Shown here one piece after another: positions 16,051 to 24,328 of a DNA stretch of 64,000 nt. Below the pieces are notes generated by a model, which was not told where the DNA came from, did no database searches, and saw only the letters and a list, made by a program, of their open reading frames with translations. How positions within the stretch are numbered: position 1 is the stretch's first letter; every line of letters starts with the position of its first letter. The stretch is from Allolucifera butyrica (GTDB lineage Bacteria > Bacillota > Negativicutes > Sporomusales > UPPP01). The position numbers and the translations under genes were made by a program. The DNA is taken from assembly GCF_900476375.1 (NCBI RefSeq), contig NZ_UPPP01000068.1, positions 23,427-87,426 of the forward strand. Reading direction: 5' to 3'.

Positions 16051-17473
16051 TAGGATCCGCCCCCTTCTTTTCTGCTATATGCCAATCCGGTCGCTGCCGG
16101 CTTTGTCCATACCTCTTGCATTGAGTTATAAAATGAGCCGCCGCCCGTTCATTGCCGGCAAAATGCATATGCAGGTAGGATGCCAGCACATTATTAACGG
16201 CAAACCCGCCCGGATAGGTCTTACGGGTCCGCACTTTTTCGAAAGTAAAGGCCCAGGGGAAATCATCCTCTCCGCTTTGCGGCAGCATGCGGGAAAAATG
16301 AAACTCATGGCCTCGCAGGGTTTCTCCCTGATTACATAATATATTATGATTCCGGGCCGTCACTTCCACGTAACCGACCGTCTCCAATTTCGGCTGCATC
16401 GTACACACCGCCGGAATAAAGCCGGCCATAGCATGCGCCTTATGATTAAAATCCAGGATTTCCCGGCATAAATACATAAGTCCGCCGCATTCCGCGTAGA
16501 CCGGCATTCCTGACTCACAAGCCCGGTGGACGGACTGCCGCATTCCTGCATTGGCCGCTAATTGTTCAACAAACATCTCGGGAAAGCCGCCGCCCAAAAT
16601 CAGCCCGTCCACTGCCGGTAATTTTTCCTCTCGCAGCGGACTGAAATAAACCAGCTCCGCTCCCAATCTTTCCAGAGTTTCCAGGCTTTCCGGATAATAA
16701 AAAGAAAATACCTCGTCCCGGGCAACGCCAATCCGCACTATTTTAGCCGGAAGCGCCCCGCCCCATTCCTCGACCGCTAAGGCCGGCGCCGTTCCGGCAA
16801 TACCGGTCAGCCTGTCTAAATCCACCTGGCTGTTGATCTGGTCGGCTATATGGCTGACTATCACCGGCGCATCCATTTCCGTTACCGGTGTCAATCCAAG
16901 ATGCCGTTCCGGCATAACCATGGCCTGGTCCCGCAAGATACAGCCAATCACCGGAATCCCAATAGGGCGCAGGGCGTCGCAAACCAGGTCTTTATGACTT
17001 GACGAGCCCAGGCGGTTTACAATAATGCCCGCGATATTCACTGCCGGATCATAGGTTTTAAAACCCAGAACGGTAGCGGCAACACTTTCTCCTGCCGACC
17101 GGGCATCGACGACCAGAATCACCGGGGCCTGCAGTATCTTGGCAATGGACGCCGTACTGCTGATTCCTTTTTTGCCGCCGTCATAAAGTCCCATGACCCC
17201 TTCAATAATCACCAGATCATTCCCTTTGGCCGTCTTGGCAAATACAGGCAGCAAATTTTCCGGCGCCACAAGCCAGGTGTCCAGATTATGCGCCGCCTTG
17301 CCGCTGGCGAGCCGGTGAAATCCGGGATCAATGTAGTCCGGCCCCACTTTATACGACTGCACTTCCCGGCCCAGTTGCCTTAGGGCCGCCAGCAGCCCGG
17401 TCACAACCGTCGTTTTTCCCACCCCGCTGTGAGTTCCGGCAATTACAAGCCGCGGCACTTCCTGGTAAACCAT
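16040..17473 (-). CDS. cbiA: cobyrinic acid a,c-diamide synthase
   Basis: Glutamine-dependent amidation of the a and c side chains of cobyrinic acid. ATP-binding N terminus (VIAGTHSGVGKTTVVTGLLAALR, SYKVGPDYIDPGFH), and C-terminal glutaminase domain with Cys in YAECGGLMYLC and a late FHFSRM and SYLHMHF. 477 residues, full length. ATG 17473 follows AGGGGGAG. The 65-base gap to cobO is the only real gap in this part of the operon and holds the repeat copy at 17524-17538. Confidence 0.95.
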   Translation of the reverse strand: MVYQEVPRLVIAGTHSGVGKTTVVTGLLAALRQLGREVQSYKVGPDYIDPGFHRLASGKAAHNLDTWLVAPENLLPVFAKTAKGNDLVIIEGVMGLYDGGKKGISSTASIAKILQAPVILVVDARSAGESVAATVLGFKTYDPAVNIAGIIVNRLGSSSHKDLVCDALRPIGIPVIGCILRDQAMVMPERHLGLTPVTEMDAPVIVSHIADQINSQVDLDRLTGIAGTAPALAVEEWGGALPAKIVRIGVARDEVFSFYYPESLETLERLGAELVYFSPLREEKLPAVDGLILGGGFPEMFVEQLAANAGMRQSVHRACESGMPVYAECGGLMYLCREILDFNHKAHAMAGFIPAVCTMQPKLETVGYVEVTARNHNILCNQGETLRGHEFHFSRMLPQSGEDDFPWAFTFEKVRTRKTYPGGFAVNNVLASYLHMHFAGNERAAAHFITQCKRYGQSRQRPDWHIAEKKGADPIGR

Positions 17474-17496
17474 GCTTTCTCCCCCTAATGAACCTG

Positions 17497-17538
17497 CCCT
17501 CGTTCGAATGTTCGCCGCGCCTATTTTTAAGCAGGCTC
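17497..17538 (-). repeat. copy of the stop-adjacent repeat between cobO and cbiA
   Basis: On the minus strand GAGCCTGCTTAAAAA (17524-17538) starts directly after the cobO stop codon, and an imperfect inverted partner GAACCTGCC lies at 17497-17505 on the plus strand. Between them is a stretch close to ATTTGAACGAAGGC of the 7257-7426 element. It looks like a short relative of that element inside the operon. Confidence 0.6.
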
Positions 17539-18123
17539 CTAATATTCAATCCCGTGCCGGGCATCAATGCCCTGCAACGGCAGTGGATGCTTTACCGGGT
17601 AACATTCCGTTACACAATCGGCAATTTCTCTCAATGTCTCCGGCATAGACCGACCCGTAAAAACCAGAGTCATATGGGGCGGCCGTTGCCGGACCAGCTC
17701 AAGGACTGCTTCCGCACGAATCAGATTATGCTTAATCGCATGGCTGACTTCGTCCAGCACCAGGAGGTCGGCCTGGCCGCCGGCTATAATCCGGGCCGCA
17801 AAAGCCAGAGCTTGCGGCGCAAATTGATGGACCGGATTGCGGTTTTCGCGAAAACACAGCCCGCACTTTGTGCATTTTAACCGGCCCGTTCGAATCTCTT
17901 CCCCTATGGGACAGCCATAGCCAAACTGTTTTATTTCCAGATATGGCGCCAACCAGGCAGCGGCATATAATTCTCCCGTATAGCCGCCGCCTTTTAAGAA
18001 TTGAACAATGACCGCCCGGCGCTCAATCAAGGCGGTTTGCAAAGCCATTCCCAGCGCCGCTGTGGTTTTTCCCTTACCACTGCCGGTAAATACATAAATT
18101 TTGGGCTCTTTTATTGCCATCAT
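17539..18123 (-). CDS. cobO: cob(I)alamin adenosyltransferase, CobO/BtuR type
   Basis: Adds the 5'-deoxyadenosyl ligand to the corrinoid cobalt. P-loop VFTGSGKGKTTAALGMALQT at the N terminus, VIVQFLKGGGYTGEL, LLVLDEVSHAIKHN and LVFTGRSMP are typical of the CobA/CobO/BtuR group. 194 residues. Start ATG overlaps the stop of cbiXC (ATGA). Confidence 0.92.
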   Translation of the reverse strand: MMAIKEPKIYVFTGSGKGKTTAALGMALQTALIERRAVIVQFLKGGGYTGELYAAAWLAPYLEIKQFGYGCPIGEEIRTGRLKCTKCGLCFRENRNPVHQFAPQALAFAARIIAGGQADLLVLDEVSHAIKHNLIRAEAVLELVRQRPPHMTLVFTGRSMPETLREIADCVTECYPVKHPLPLQGIDARHGIEY

Positions 18124-19118
18124 ATTGGTTCCGGCATATACAGCAGCGCGTTCAGCGTTGCCGCGGCAATCGGGCTGCCGCCTTTATTCCCCTGAATCGT
18201 AATATAAGGCACCGGGGAAGAGGAAGCCAGTAATTCTTTCGACTCGCTGGCGCCGACAAAACCAACGGGAACCCCCACAATCAGCGCCGGCCGGACCGGC
18301 GTTTCCGCCATCAGGCGCAATATCTCAAATAAAGCGGTCGGTGCGTTGCCGATGGCTACCACAGCTCCGTCAAGATCCTGGCCAAAGGTCCGCATCGCCG
18401 CCATGGCCCGTGTGATTCCTGAACTCTTGGCTTGCCGGGCAACTTCTTCATCACCGATCAGACAGTGCACCTGGCCGCCATACTCCGCCAGCCGCCGTTT
18501 GTTAATTCCCGTCCGCACCATTTCCACGTCGCAAAAGACCGGACGGCCCTGCCGCAAGGCCTTACATCCCACCGCAATGGCTTGGGGATGTATTTTAATA
18601 TGATTGGCGTAATCGGGGTCTCCGGCAGCATGAATAATACGTGAATAGACTTTCGTTGCCGCCTCGTCCAAATTGAGTCCGGCCAAATAGGGAGCAATCA
18701 GTTCCATGCTCCGGTGCTCAATGGTTTCAGGGTCTGTTATAAATTGCACCTCCCGGACCCGTTCCAGCAAAATATCGGCAATTCGCGGGTCAGGGCCGAT
18801 ATGAGCAGCCATGGTAATCGGCACTTGGGGATACATTTGGCGCAATCCCTCGATTTCTTCCGGTATGTCGGCCTGAATATGCATACCGTTGGCCAAAAAC
18901 ATCGGCACCACGATAATTTGAGTCGCCCCCCGGCCAAGCAGCCGTTTGGTTGCTTCCCCCAGACTCTGCAATCCCGACTGCCGGTTCATAATCGCTGTTT
19001 CTACCAGGTCGCTGCCGGCCTTTTCCTTAACCAGATCGGTGATTTGAAACGTTACCTTATTTGCTTCCCCCACACTGGCACGACTTCCATGCCCCAAAAC
19101 CACAATGCCTGCTTTCAC
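18120..19118 (-). CDS. cbiXC: CbiX-CbiC fusion: sirohydrochlorin cobaltochelatase + precorrin-8X methylmutase
   Basis: Two domains in one chain. Residues about 1-120 are a short CbiX chelatase (VVLGHGSR, MFLANGMHIQADIPEEI) that inserts cobalt into sirohydrochlorin at the start of the anaerobic path. Residues about 125-332 are CbiC (SRIIHAAGDPDYANHI, TGINK, GNAPTALFEIL, GVPVGFVGASESKELL, GNKGGSPIAAA), which moves a methyl from C11 to C12 near the end of ring synthesis. There is no separate CbiK. The reading frame is continuous and both domains keep their active-site histidines. Confidence 0.9.
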   Translation of the reverse strand: MKAGIVVLGHGSRASVGEANKVTFQITDLVKEKAGSDLVETAIMNRQSGLQSLGEATKRLLGRGATQIIVVPMFLANGMHIQADIPEEIEGLRQMYPQVPITMAAHIGPDPRIADILLERVREVQFITDPETIEHRSMELIAPYLAGLNLDEAATKVYSRIIHAAGDPDYANHIKIHPQAIAVGCKALRQGRPVFCDVEMVRTGINKRRLAEYGGQVHCLIGDEEVARQAKSSGITRAMAAMRTFGQDLDGAVVAIGNAPTALFEILRLMAETPVRPALIVGVPVGFVGASESKELLASSSPVPYITIQGNKGGSPIAAATLNALLYMPEPI

Positions 19119-19879
19119 TTTATAACCTCCCTGACATAATGAATGGCATCCTCTATAGAATGAACTATTTCCTGATAATTAAGAGCGGGCCGGTCAATCA
19201 CTAGCAGCGGCAGGGCTAATTCCATCGCCGCCGTAATTTTGGTATCGCTGCCGCCGATCCGGCCGCTGTTTTTCATAACCACTGCCCGGGCGCCATAGGC
19301 GCGAAACAAGGCAACATTCAATTCGTGCGAAAAAGGACCTTGCATGGCTATAATATCGCCCGGTTTATAACCCCACTGCAGGCAGTCGGCTAAAACAGCG
19401 GGCTCCGGCAGAACCCGGGCAATCAACCGGTGCGACTGTAAAAAGGGGCTTTCTTTAAATATTTTTAACCAACGACTGCCGGTAGTCAAAAAAACAACCT
19501 TGCCGAACAATGCGGCTCTTTCCGCCGCCACTGACGCGTCGGGCACAACGTATAGTTTTTCGTACGCCGGCAGTGGCACGGCCGGTCTTTCATACCGCAC
19601 GTACCGGATGCCGGACCGCGCAGCGGCCGCCATGGCATTTTGCGAAACGTTGGCGGCGTATGGGTGACTCGCGTCCAGCAGCAGCCGGATTCGCCGTTCC
19701 CGGATTAAATTCACCATACCGTCTTCGTCCAGGGGCCGGCAATTTACCGCCAGTCCCGGATAGGCCGCCAGTTCCTGTCCATATTCAGTCGTTACGGAAA
19801 CCATTACGCTATATCCGGCTTCCACGAGCAGCCGGCTGATTTCCCTGCCATCCTGCGTGCCGGCTAAAACCAGGATCAT
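19115..19879 (-). CDS. cbiJ: cobalt-precorrin-6A reductase
   Basis: NAD(P)H-dependent reduction of cobalt-precorrin-6A (CobK/CbiJ family). VLAGTQDGREISRLLVEAGYSV at the start, LLDASHPYAANVSQNA, VLPEP, and QGPFSHELNVALFRAYGARAVVMKNSG are family signatures. 254 residues. Overlaps both neighbours by four bases. Confidence 0.9.
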   Translation of the reverse strand: MILVLAGTQDGREISRLLVEAGYSVMVSVTTEYGQELAAYPGLAVNCRPLDEDGMVNLIRERRIRLLLDASHPYAANVSQNAMAAAARSGIRYVRYERPAVPLPAYEKLYVVPDASVAAERAALFGKVVFLTTGSRWLKIFKESPFLQSHRLIARVLPEPAVLADCLQWGYKPGDIIAMQGPFSHELNVALFRAYGARAVVMKNSGRIGGSDTKITAAMELALPLLVIDRPALNYQEIVHSIEDAIHYVREVIK

Positions 19880-20700
19880 AATTGATACCCCCGGGGCGTG
19901 ATCATCCGCCCGTTGGCGGTATAAGTCTGACTGTTGCCAATAATAACCAGGGAAAACATGTCAATGGTTTCCTGCGTAAAATGAGCCAAATCGGAAAGAA
20001 TCACATTTTCGCCGGAACGTGTGGCCTGCCGCACAATGCCAACCGGCGTGGCAGCATCCCGGTACTTTAATACGACTTCCCGCACCTCTTCAATTTGCGT
20101 AACCCGCTTCGTACTTTTAGGGTTATAGAAAGCCATAACGAAATCAGCCTGCGCCGCCAATTCCACCCGCTTACGGATCACTTCCCAGGGCGTTAGCAAA
20201 TTACTTAGACTGATCACCGCAAAATCATGCATCAGCGGCGCTCCCAATAAGGCTGCTGCGGCGCTTACGGCGCTTATGCCGGGTACAATCTGCACATCCG
20301 GCCGCTGTTCCGCCGGCCCTTTCATAACCAGTTCCAGGACAAGCCCCGCCATGCCGTAAACTCCCGGGTCGCCGCTCGAAACAACAACGACATTTTTTCC
20401 GGCCCTTGCCTGGTCTACCGCCGCCTGGCAGCGGTCAATCTCCTGCATCATACCGGTGGCGAGAATTTCTTTGCCCGCCAACAATTCCATGATTAGCTCC
20501 AAATAGGTATCGTAACCCACAACAAGATCCGCCGCCTGAATGGCTTCTTGGGCTCGCGGCGTCATATCGCTTAAATGACCGGGGCCGATTCCCACGACGG
20601 ATACTTTACCTCGGCAATGGCTATGGTTAGATTCTGATAAACGGTCTTGGGCAACAGCAGTTTGTCTGTTTGCCCCCCCAACAAGGCTGCCGCTTCGCAT
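19876..20700 (-). CDS. cbiH: precorrin-3B C17-methyltransferase
   Basis: SAM-dependent methyltransferase that also drives ring contraction. The family domain begins at GKVSVVGIGPGHLSDMTPRA (about residue 32) and includes VVSSGDPGVYGMAGL, PGISAVSAAAALLGAP and FYNPKSTKR. The first 31 residues are an extension encoded within the end of cbiG, an overlap of 130 bases. ATG 20700 has AGGAGTGG upstream, and the only later in-frame start (a GTG inside SVVGIG) would cut into the conserved strand, so the long form is preferred. Confidence 0.88.
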   Translation of the reverse strand: MRSGSLVGGANRQTAVAQDRLSESNHSHCRGKVSVVGIGPGHLSDMTPRAQEAIQAADLVVGYDTYLELIMELLAGKEILATGMMQEIDRCQAAVDQARAGKNVVVVSSGDPGVYGMAGLVLELVMKGPAEQRPDVQIVPGISAVSAAAALLGAPLMHDFAVISLSNLLTPWEVIRKRVELAAQADFVMAFYNPKSTKRVTQIEEVREVVLKYRDAATPVGIVRQATRSGENVILSDLAHFTQETIDMFSLVIIGNSQTYTANGRMITPRGYQL

Positions 20701-21659
20701 ATATTTCCCACTCCTATCTTTTCCTGGACAAAACCGGAAACCGGCAGTCCGTAATCGTCAATGCATTGCTGCAACTGTTCGTTTGTATACAGTTCCAACG
20801 GGATTACCATTTGCTGTACTGCTGCCAGTATCCCGATTTCTTCCTGTTTCACCACGGTTGTGCCGATTACGGCCACACTTTTCATGGTCCGCCCGACTTT
20901 TTTGCAGGCATCGTCCAGGGCGGCAAAGATTTCGGCGCTGGTTGTCCCCCGCCGGCAGCCGATGCCTACCGCCAGCGTAGCCGGCCGCAAATAGACATGC
21001 CGTTTTACCATATATAAATCTTTATCGGTTATAACAACTGCGGCATCATATTCCTCAACCCGGTTTAAATGAGCCATATCCACAAAATGAATTCCCATCT
21101 CTTCCGCCACTTGGTCATAGTGCTGCGCATTAGGCAGCGAAGGATCCAGAAAAAAAGTAACCCGTTCCCCCTGAACAATGGCGGCATTAATATGTTTCAG
21201 CTCTTCCCAGGGATCAATCATCAGATCGAGTTTCACCGCTAATACATCAGGTGCCGGTTTTTGCGCCACATCGGTAGCCGTGGTAATTACCGCTTTGGCT
21301 CCCACCGCCCGGGCCACCTTCTGGGTCAGTTCATTGGCACCGCCGATATGACCGGACAATAGACTGATCGCATAATCACCGGCTTCATCCATTACGACCA
21401 CCGCCGGATCATACCGTTTATCCCGTACATGCGGCGCGATGACACGCACAACAATCCCGGCAGCCATAATAAAAATCAATCCGTCATATTGATAAAATAT
21501 TTTTGCGACTAATTCGCTCAATGAATCAAATTCAGAATCCGCCTTAACCGGATTGCGCCCGACTCTTGCATAAACATCAATAGGAATATTCAAAACATCC
21601 GCCAGATGCCGGGCTAAAATAGCGCCGTTGCTCGTCACCGAAATTACCGCCAGTTTCAT
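20571..21659 (-). CDS. cbiG: cobalt-precorrin-5A hydrolase
   Basis: Opens the delta-lactone and releases the two-carbon fragment as acetaldehyde during ring contraction. N-terminal, central and C-terminal CbiG domains are visible: AVISVTSNGAILARHLA, IFIMAAGIVVRVIAPHVRDK, LLSGHIGGANELTQ, then VGIGCRRGTTSAEI and a C terminus ending in an ISTAE-like TIAIAEVKYPSW. 362 residues, full length. Confidence 0.92.
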   Translation of the reverse strand: MKLAVISVTSNGAILARHLADVLNIPIDVYARVGRNPVKADSEFDSLSELVAKIFYQYDGLIFIMAAGIVVRVIAPHVRDKRYDPAVVVMDEAGDYAISLLSGHIGGANELTQKVARAVGAKAVITTATDVAQKPAPDVLAVKLDLMIDPWEELKHINAAIVQGERVTFFLDPSLPNAQHYDQVAEEMGIHFVDMAHLNRVEEYDAAVVITDKDLYMVKRHVYLRPATLAVGIGCRRGTTSAEIFAALDDACKKVGRTMKSVAVIGTTVVKQEEIGILAAVQQMVIPLELYTNEQLQQCIDDYGLPVSGFVQEKIGVGNICEAAALLGGQTDKLLLPKTVYQNLTIAIAEVKYPSWESAPVI

Positions 21660-22411
21660 TTTGCCTCCCTGAACATGTGCCCGAAATCAGCGGCATAGAG
21701 CCGTGATAAGGCATAATTGCTGTCTAAACATTTCCCCACAACAATCATCGCCGTCCTGTCAATACTTGCTGCAGCAACCTGCCCGGCAACCGCATCCAAC
21801 CGGCTGCGGATAATTTTCTCATCCGGCCAGGATGCCTTTTGCACCACTGCCACCGGGGTATCCGGCGGGTATCCCCCCTCCATAAGTTCCCGGATCACGT
21901 CATCCAGCATGTGAATACTCAGAAAAATACACATTGTGGCATTATGGCTGGCCAGCAATGCCAGTTTTTCCTTAGCCGGCACCGGCGTCCGCCCTTCCAT
22001 GCGGGTAATGATTACCGTTTGCGACACATCCGGCAAGGTGTATTCCTGTCGCAGGGCCGCCGCCACAGCCAAAAACGAACTCACTCCCGGCACAACGGTA
22101 TAAGGGATATTTTTTTGTTCCAGGGCATCCATTTGTTCCTGAATGGCGCCGTAAATACTGGGATCTCCGGTATGCAGCCGTACCACCTTTTTCCCTTTGG
22201 CTACCGCTGCCTCGATAACCGCTATTACTTCTTCCAGCGTCATGGTAGCGCTATTATAAACAGCGGCATCGGCGCGGACAAATTGGAGCAGCGCCGGATT
22301 CACCAGCGAGCCGGCATAAATAACCGTATCAGCTTCCGTCAACAGCCGCTGCCCTTTCAGCGTAATGAGCTCAGGATCGCCCGGCCCCGCCCCCACAAAA
22401 TATACGTGCAT
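21656..22411 (-). CDS. cbiF: cobalt-precorrin-4 C11-methyltransferase
   Basis: SAM-dependent corrin methyltransferase. YFVGAGPGDPELITLKGQRLL at the N terminus, VRLHTGDPSIYGAIQEQMD, PGVSSFLAVAAALRQEYTLP and TRMEGRTPVP separate CbiF/CobM from its paralogues. 251 residues; overlaps cbiG by four bases. Confidence 0.92.
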   Translation of the reverse strand: MHVYFVGAGPGDPELITLKGQRLLTEADTVIYAGSLVNPALLQFVRADAAVYNSATMTLEEVIAVIEAAVAKGKKVVRLHTGDPSIYGAIQEQMDALEQKNIPYTVVPGVSSFLAVAAALRQEYTLPDVSQTVIITRMEGRTPVPAKEKLALLASHNATMCIFLSIHMLDDVIRELMEGGYPPDTPVAVVQKASWPDEKIIRSRLDAVAGQVAAASIDRTAMIVVGKCLDSNYALSRLYAADFGHMFREAK

Positions 22412-23122
22412 TTAAAATCCCTCTCTTTTTACTAAAATCAGGGACAGATAATCCCTTTTCCGGTTCCGGAGACAATCCAGATCGTAACTGATAAACTGGT
22501 CAGGATAGCCCAGTTTGCTGATATAAACCGACTTTTCTTTCAACCCCGTTTTTTCCAGCACGGACACAATTTCCTCATATTTGCCGGCAACTTTCATCAA
22601 GACGGCATTAGGAAACTCTTGTAAAATCGAATACAATTCCTGCGGATCATCAACGGCCGGTATTATAGCCAGTTTTTCATTTCCCTCGGCTAAAGCCGCA
22701 TTGATATGCGCCGCTGCGGCCGCAAAAGAGGTTATGCCGGGTATACTTTCCACTTCCACTTCGGGCAGCAGGACTTTTACCCTTTTCAATAAATAGGAGT
22801 ATGTACTAAAGAGCATTGCGTCGCCGATGGTAAGAAAAGCGACATGTTTGCCTTCGCGCAATTCGGCGGCAATCCGCTCCGCTCCCCGCTGCCATTCAGC
22901 CTCTAAAACGTTTTTATCCCGTGTCATAGGGGTAAAAACCTCCATAACCTGAGTCGCTGCCGGTATATAGGCACCGGCAACTTTTAAGGCCACACTGTCA
23001 TTATCCAGACTGGACCGGGGTACACAAATCACATCTACGCTTTTTAATACTTCCGCCGCTTTGATTGTAAGCAGTTCAGGCGCCCCGGGTCCAACGCCGA
23101 TTCCATAAAATTTACCTGTCAT
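22412..23122 (-). CDS. cbiL: cobalt-precorrin-2 C20-methyltransferase
   Basis: SAM-dependent methyltransferase for C20. FYGIGVGPGAPELLTIKAAEVL at the start, FLTIGDAMLFSTYSYLLKR and PGITSFAAAAAHINAAL are CbiL/CobI signatures. ATG 23122 is chosen because AAAGGAG lies seven bases upstream; the frame is open further but only by running into cbiT. Overlaps cbiT by eleven bases. Confidence 0.92.
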   Translation of the reverse strand: MTGKFYGIGVGPGAPELLTIKAAEVLKSVDVICVPRSSLDNDSVALKVAGAYIPAATQVMEVFTPMTRDKNVLEAEWQRGAERIAAELREGKHVAFLTIGDAMLFSTYSYLLKRVKVLLPEVEVESIPGITSFAAAAAHINAALAEGNEKLAIIPAVDDPQELYSILQEFPNAVLMKVAGKYEEIVSVLEKTGLKEKSVYISKLGYPDQFISYDLDCLRNRKRDYLSLILVKREGF

Positions 23123-23708
23123 GTTGTGCTCCTTTACTGCAAGATATAATGTATACCGGATTGAGAGCCTGAAACATATGGTGGGCGGCAACCCGCCGCA
23201 CCCTGGTTACTTGCAGGCCCGACGCCTCACATTGGTATTCCGGCATGGAATCCACAATAGTCAGGGCTTTATGCAGGGTTTCCACGGTAACCGCCGTAAT
23301 AACCATCCGGCCGCCTGTTTTTAAGAGCGGATCGGCGTATTGAATGATTTCCGTCAAATAGCCGCCGCTCCCACCTACCAGAATCACATCGACCGGCGGC
23401 AGTCCGCTCAGTGCCGCCGGCGCAGATCCATGAATCACCGAAAGATTGCCGACGCCAAATTGCACCGCATTGGCCGCAATAAGGTCAATACCTTCCTGTT
23501 CCCTTTCGATGGCAAAAACTTGTCCGCCCGTGGCTTGCAGCGCCGCTTCCACCGACAGGGAACCCGTTCCGGCGCCGATATCAATAATAATATCCTTTGG
23601 ACCGATCTGCGCCTTGGCAAGCACCATCAACCGTATTTCCTGTTTGGTCATAGGAATTTGTCCCCGTTTGAATTTTTCGTCCGGAATACCGGGAAAATAC
23701 GGCCTCAT
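23112..23708 (-). CDS. cbiT: cobalt-precorrin-6B C15-methyltransferase / decarboxylase
   Basis: Rossmann-type methyltransferase that methylates C15 and decarboxylates ring C. PGIPDEKFKRGQIPMTKQEIR, IDIGAGTGSLSVEAAL (SAM site) and DVILVGGSGGYLTEII are typical CbiT. ATG 23708 overlaps the cbiE stop (ATGA) and follows GGTGAAGGG; the ORF extends seven codons further into cbiE. 198 residues. Confidence 0.92.
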   Translation of the reverse strand: MRPYFPGIPDEKFKRGQIPMTKQEIRLMVLAKAQIGPKDIIIDIGAGTGSLSVEAALQATGGQVFAIEREQEGIDLIAANAVQFGVGNLSVIHGSAPAALSGLPPVDVILVGGSGGYLTEIIQYADPLLKTGGRMVITAVTVETLHKALTIVDSMPEYQCEASGLQVTRVRRVAAHHMFQALNPVYIISCSKGAQHDR

Positions 23709-24328
23709 CCCTTCACCACCATTACACAATGATTATATCCGTCTAATTGGGCAGCCTGTTCCAAGGTCGCTGCGCAGATTTCTTCCGTATCGTAGGAAAG
23801 GTTGGCACACAACCAGGTTTTCGCAGCGGCGGGCCAGCCGCGTTCCAGCAGCAACTGGCTAATCTTCCGGGGATTGTATTCCCGGTCGGTCAGAATGCCC
23901 AGTTTTTTATTTGCCTCATAGGCGAGAACCCCGTCATTCACTTTGCGGCCATGCAGACTCACCAACACGGCATCCTGCCATATTTCACCCAAGCGGGCGA
24001 AAGCAAGCTGCAGGGAACTAATGCCCGGTATTACCGTAACCGCTTCCGGCGGAAACTCCTGGCGGAGAGCTGCCAACAGACTGTAAAAACCGGGATCGCC
24101 GGAAACCAGTACCACCACTTCGCATTCCTGTCTCTTTTGCCGTATAAAAGCCAAAACAGCCGGAATATCCCGGTCAATCACATATGTTTCTACTTCCGCC
24201 GCAAAGGCAGCCAGCGCCCGCGCACTGCCCACCAGAACGGCGGCCCGGTCGATCGCCCTCTGGCTGACCGGCGGTAAATAATCAGGTGAACCGGGACCGA
24301 TTCCCACTACGATAATTTTATGTTCCAT
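23705..24328 (-). CDS. cbiE: cobalt-precorrin-7 C5-methyltransferase
   Basis: SAM-dependent methyltransferase for C5, partner of CbiT (the two are fused as CobL in other bacteria). IIVVGIGPGSPDYLPP, VVLVSGDPGFYSLLAALR, PGISSLQLAFARLG and SLHGRK are family features. 207 residues; overlaps cbiD by 22 bases. Confidence 0.9.
   Translation of the reverse strand: MEHKIIVVGIGPGSPDYLPPVSQRAIDRAAVLVGSARALAAFAAEVETYVIDRDIPAVLAFIRQKRQECEVVVLVSGDPGFYSLLAALRQEFPPEAVTVIPGISSLQLAFARLGEIWQDAVLVSLHGRKVNDGVLAYEANKKLGILTDREYNPRKISQLLLERGWPAAAKTWLCANLSYDTEEICAATLEQAAQLDGYNHCVMVVKG

Noticed and set aside
17488..17880. Plus-strand open frame starting in the cobO-cbiA gap
   Set aside because: Runs antisense through cobO; its start lies in the repeat and no ribosome site is present.
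21839..22435. 198-codon plus-strand frame over cbiF
   Set aside because: His/Arg/Gln-rich shadow translation of a conserved methyltransferase gene.
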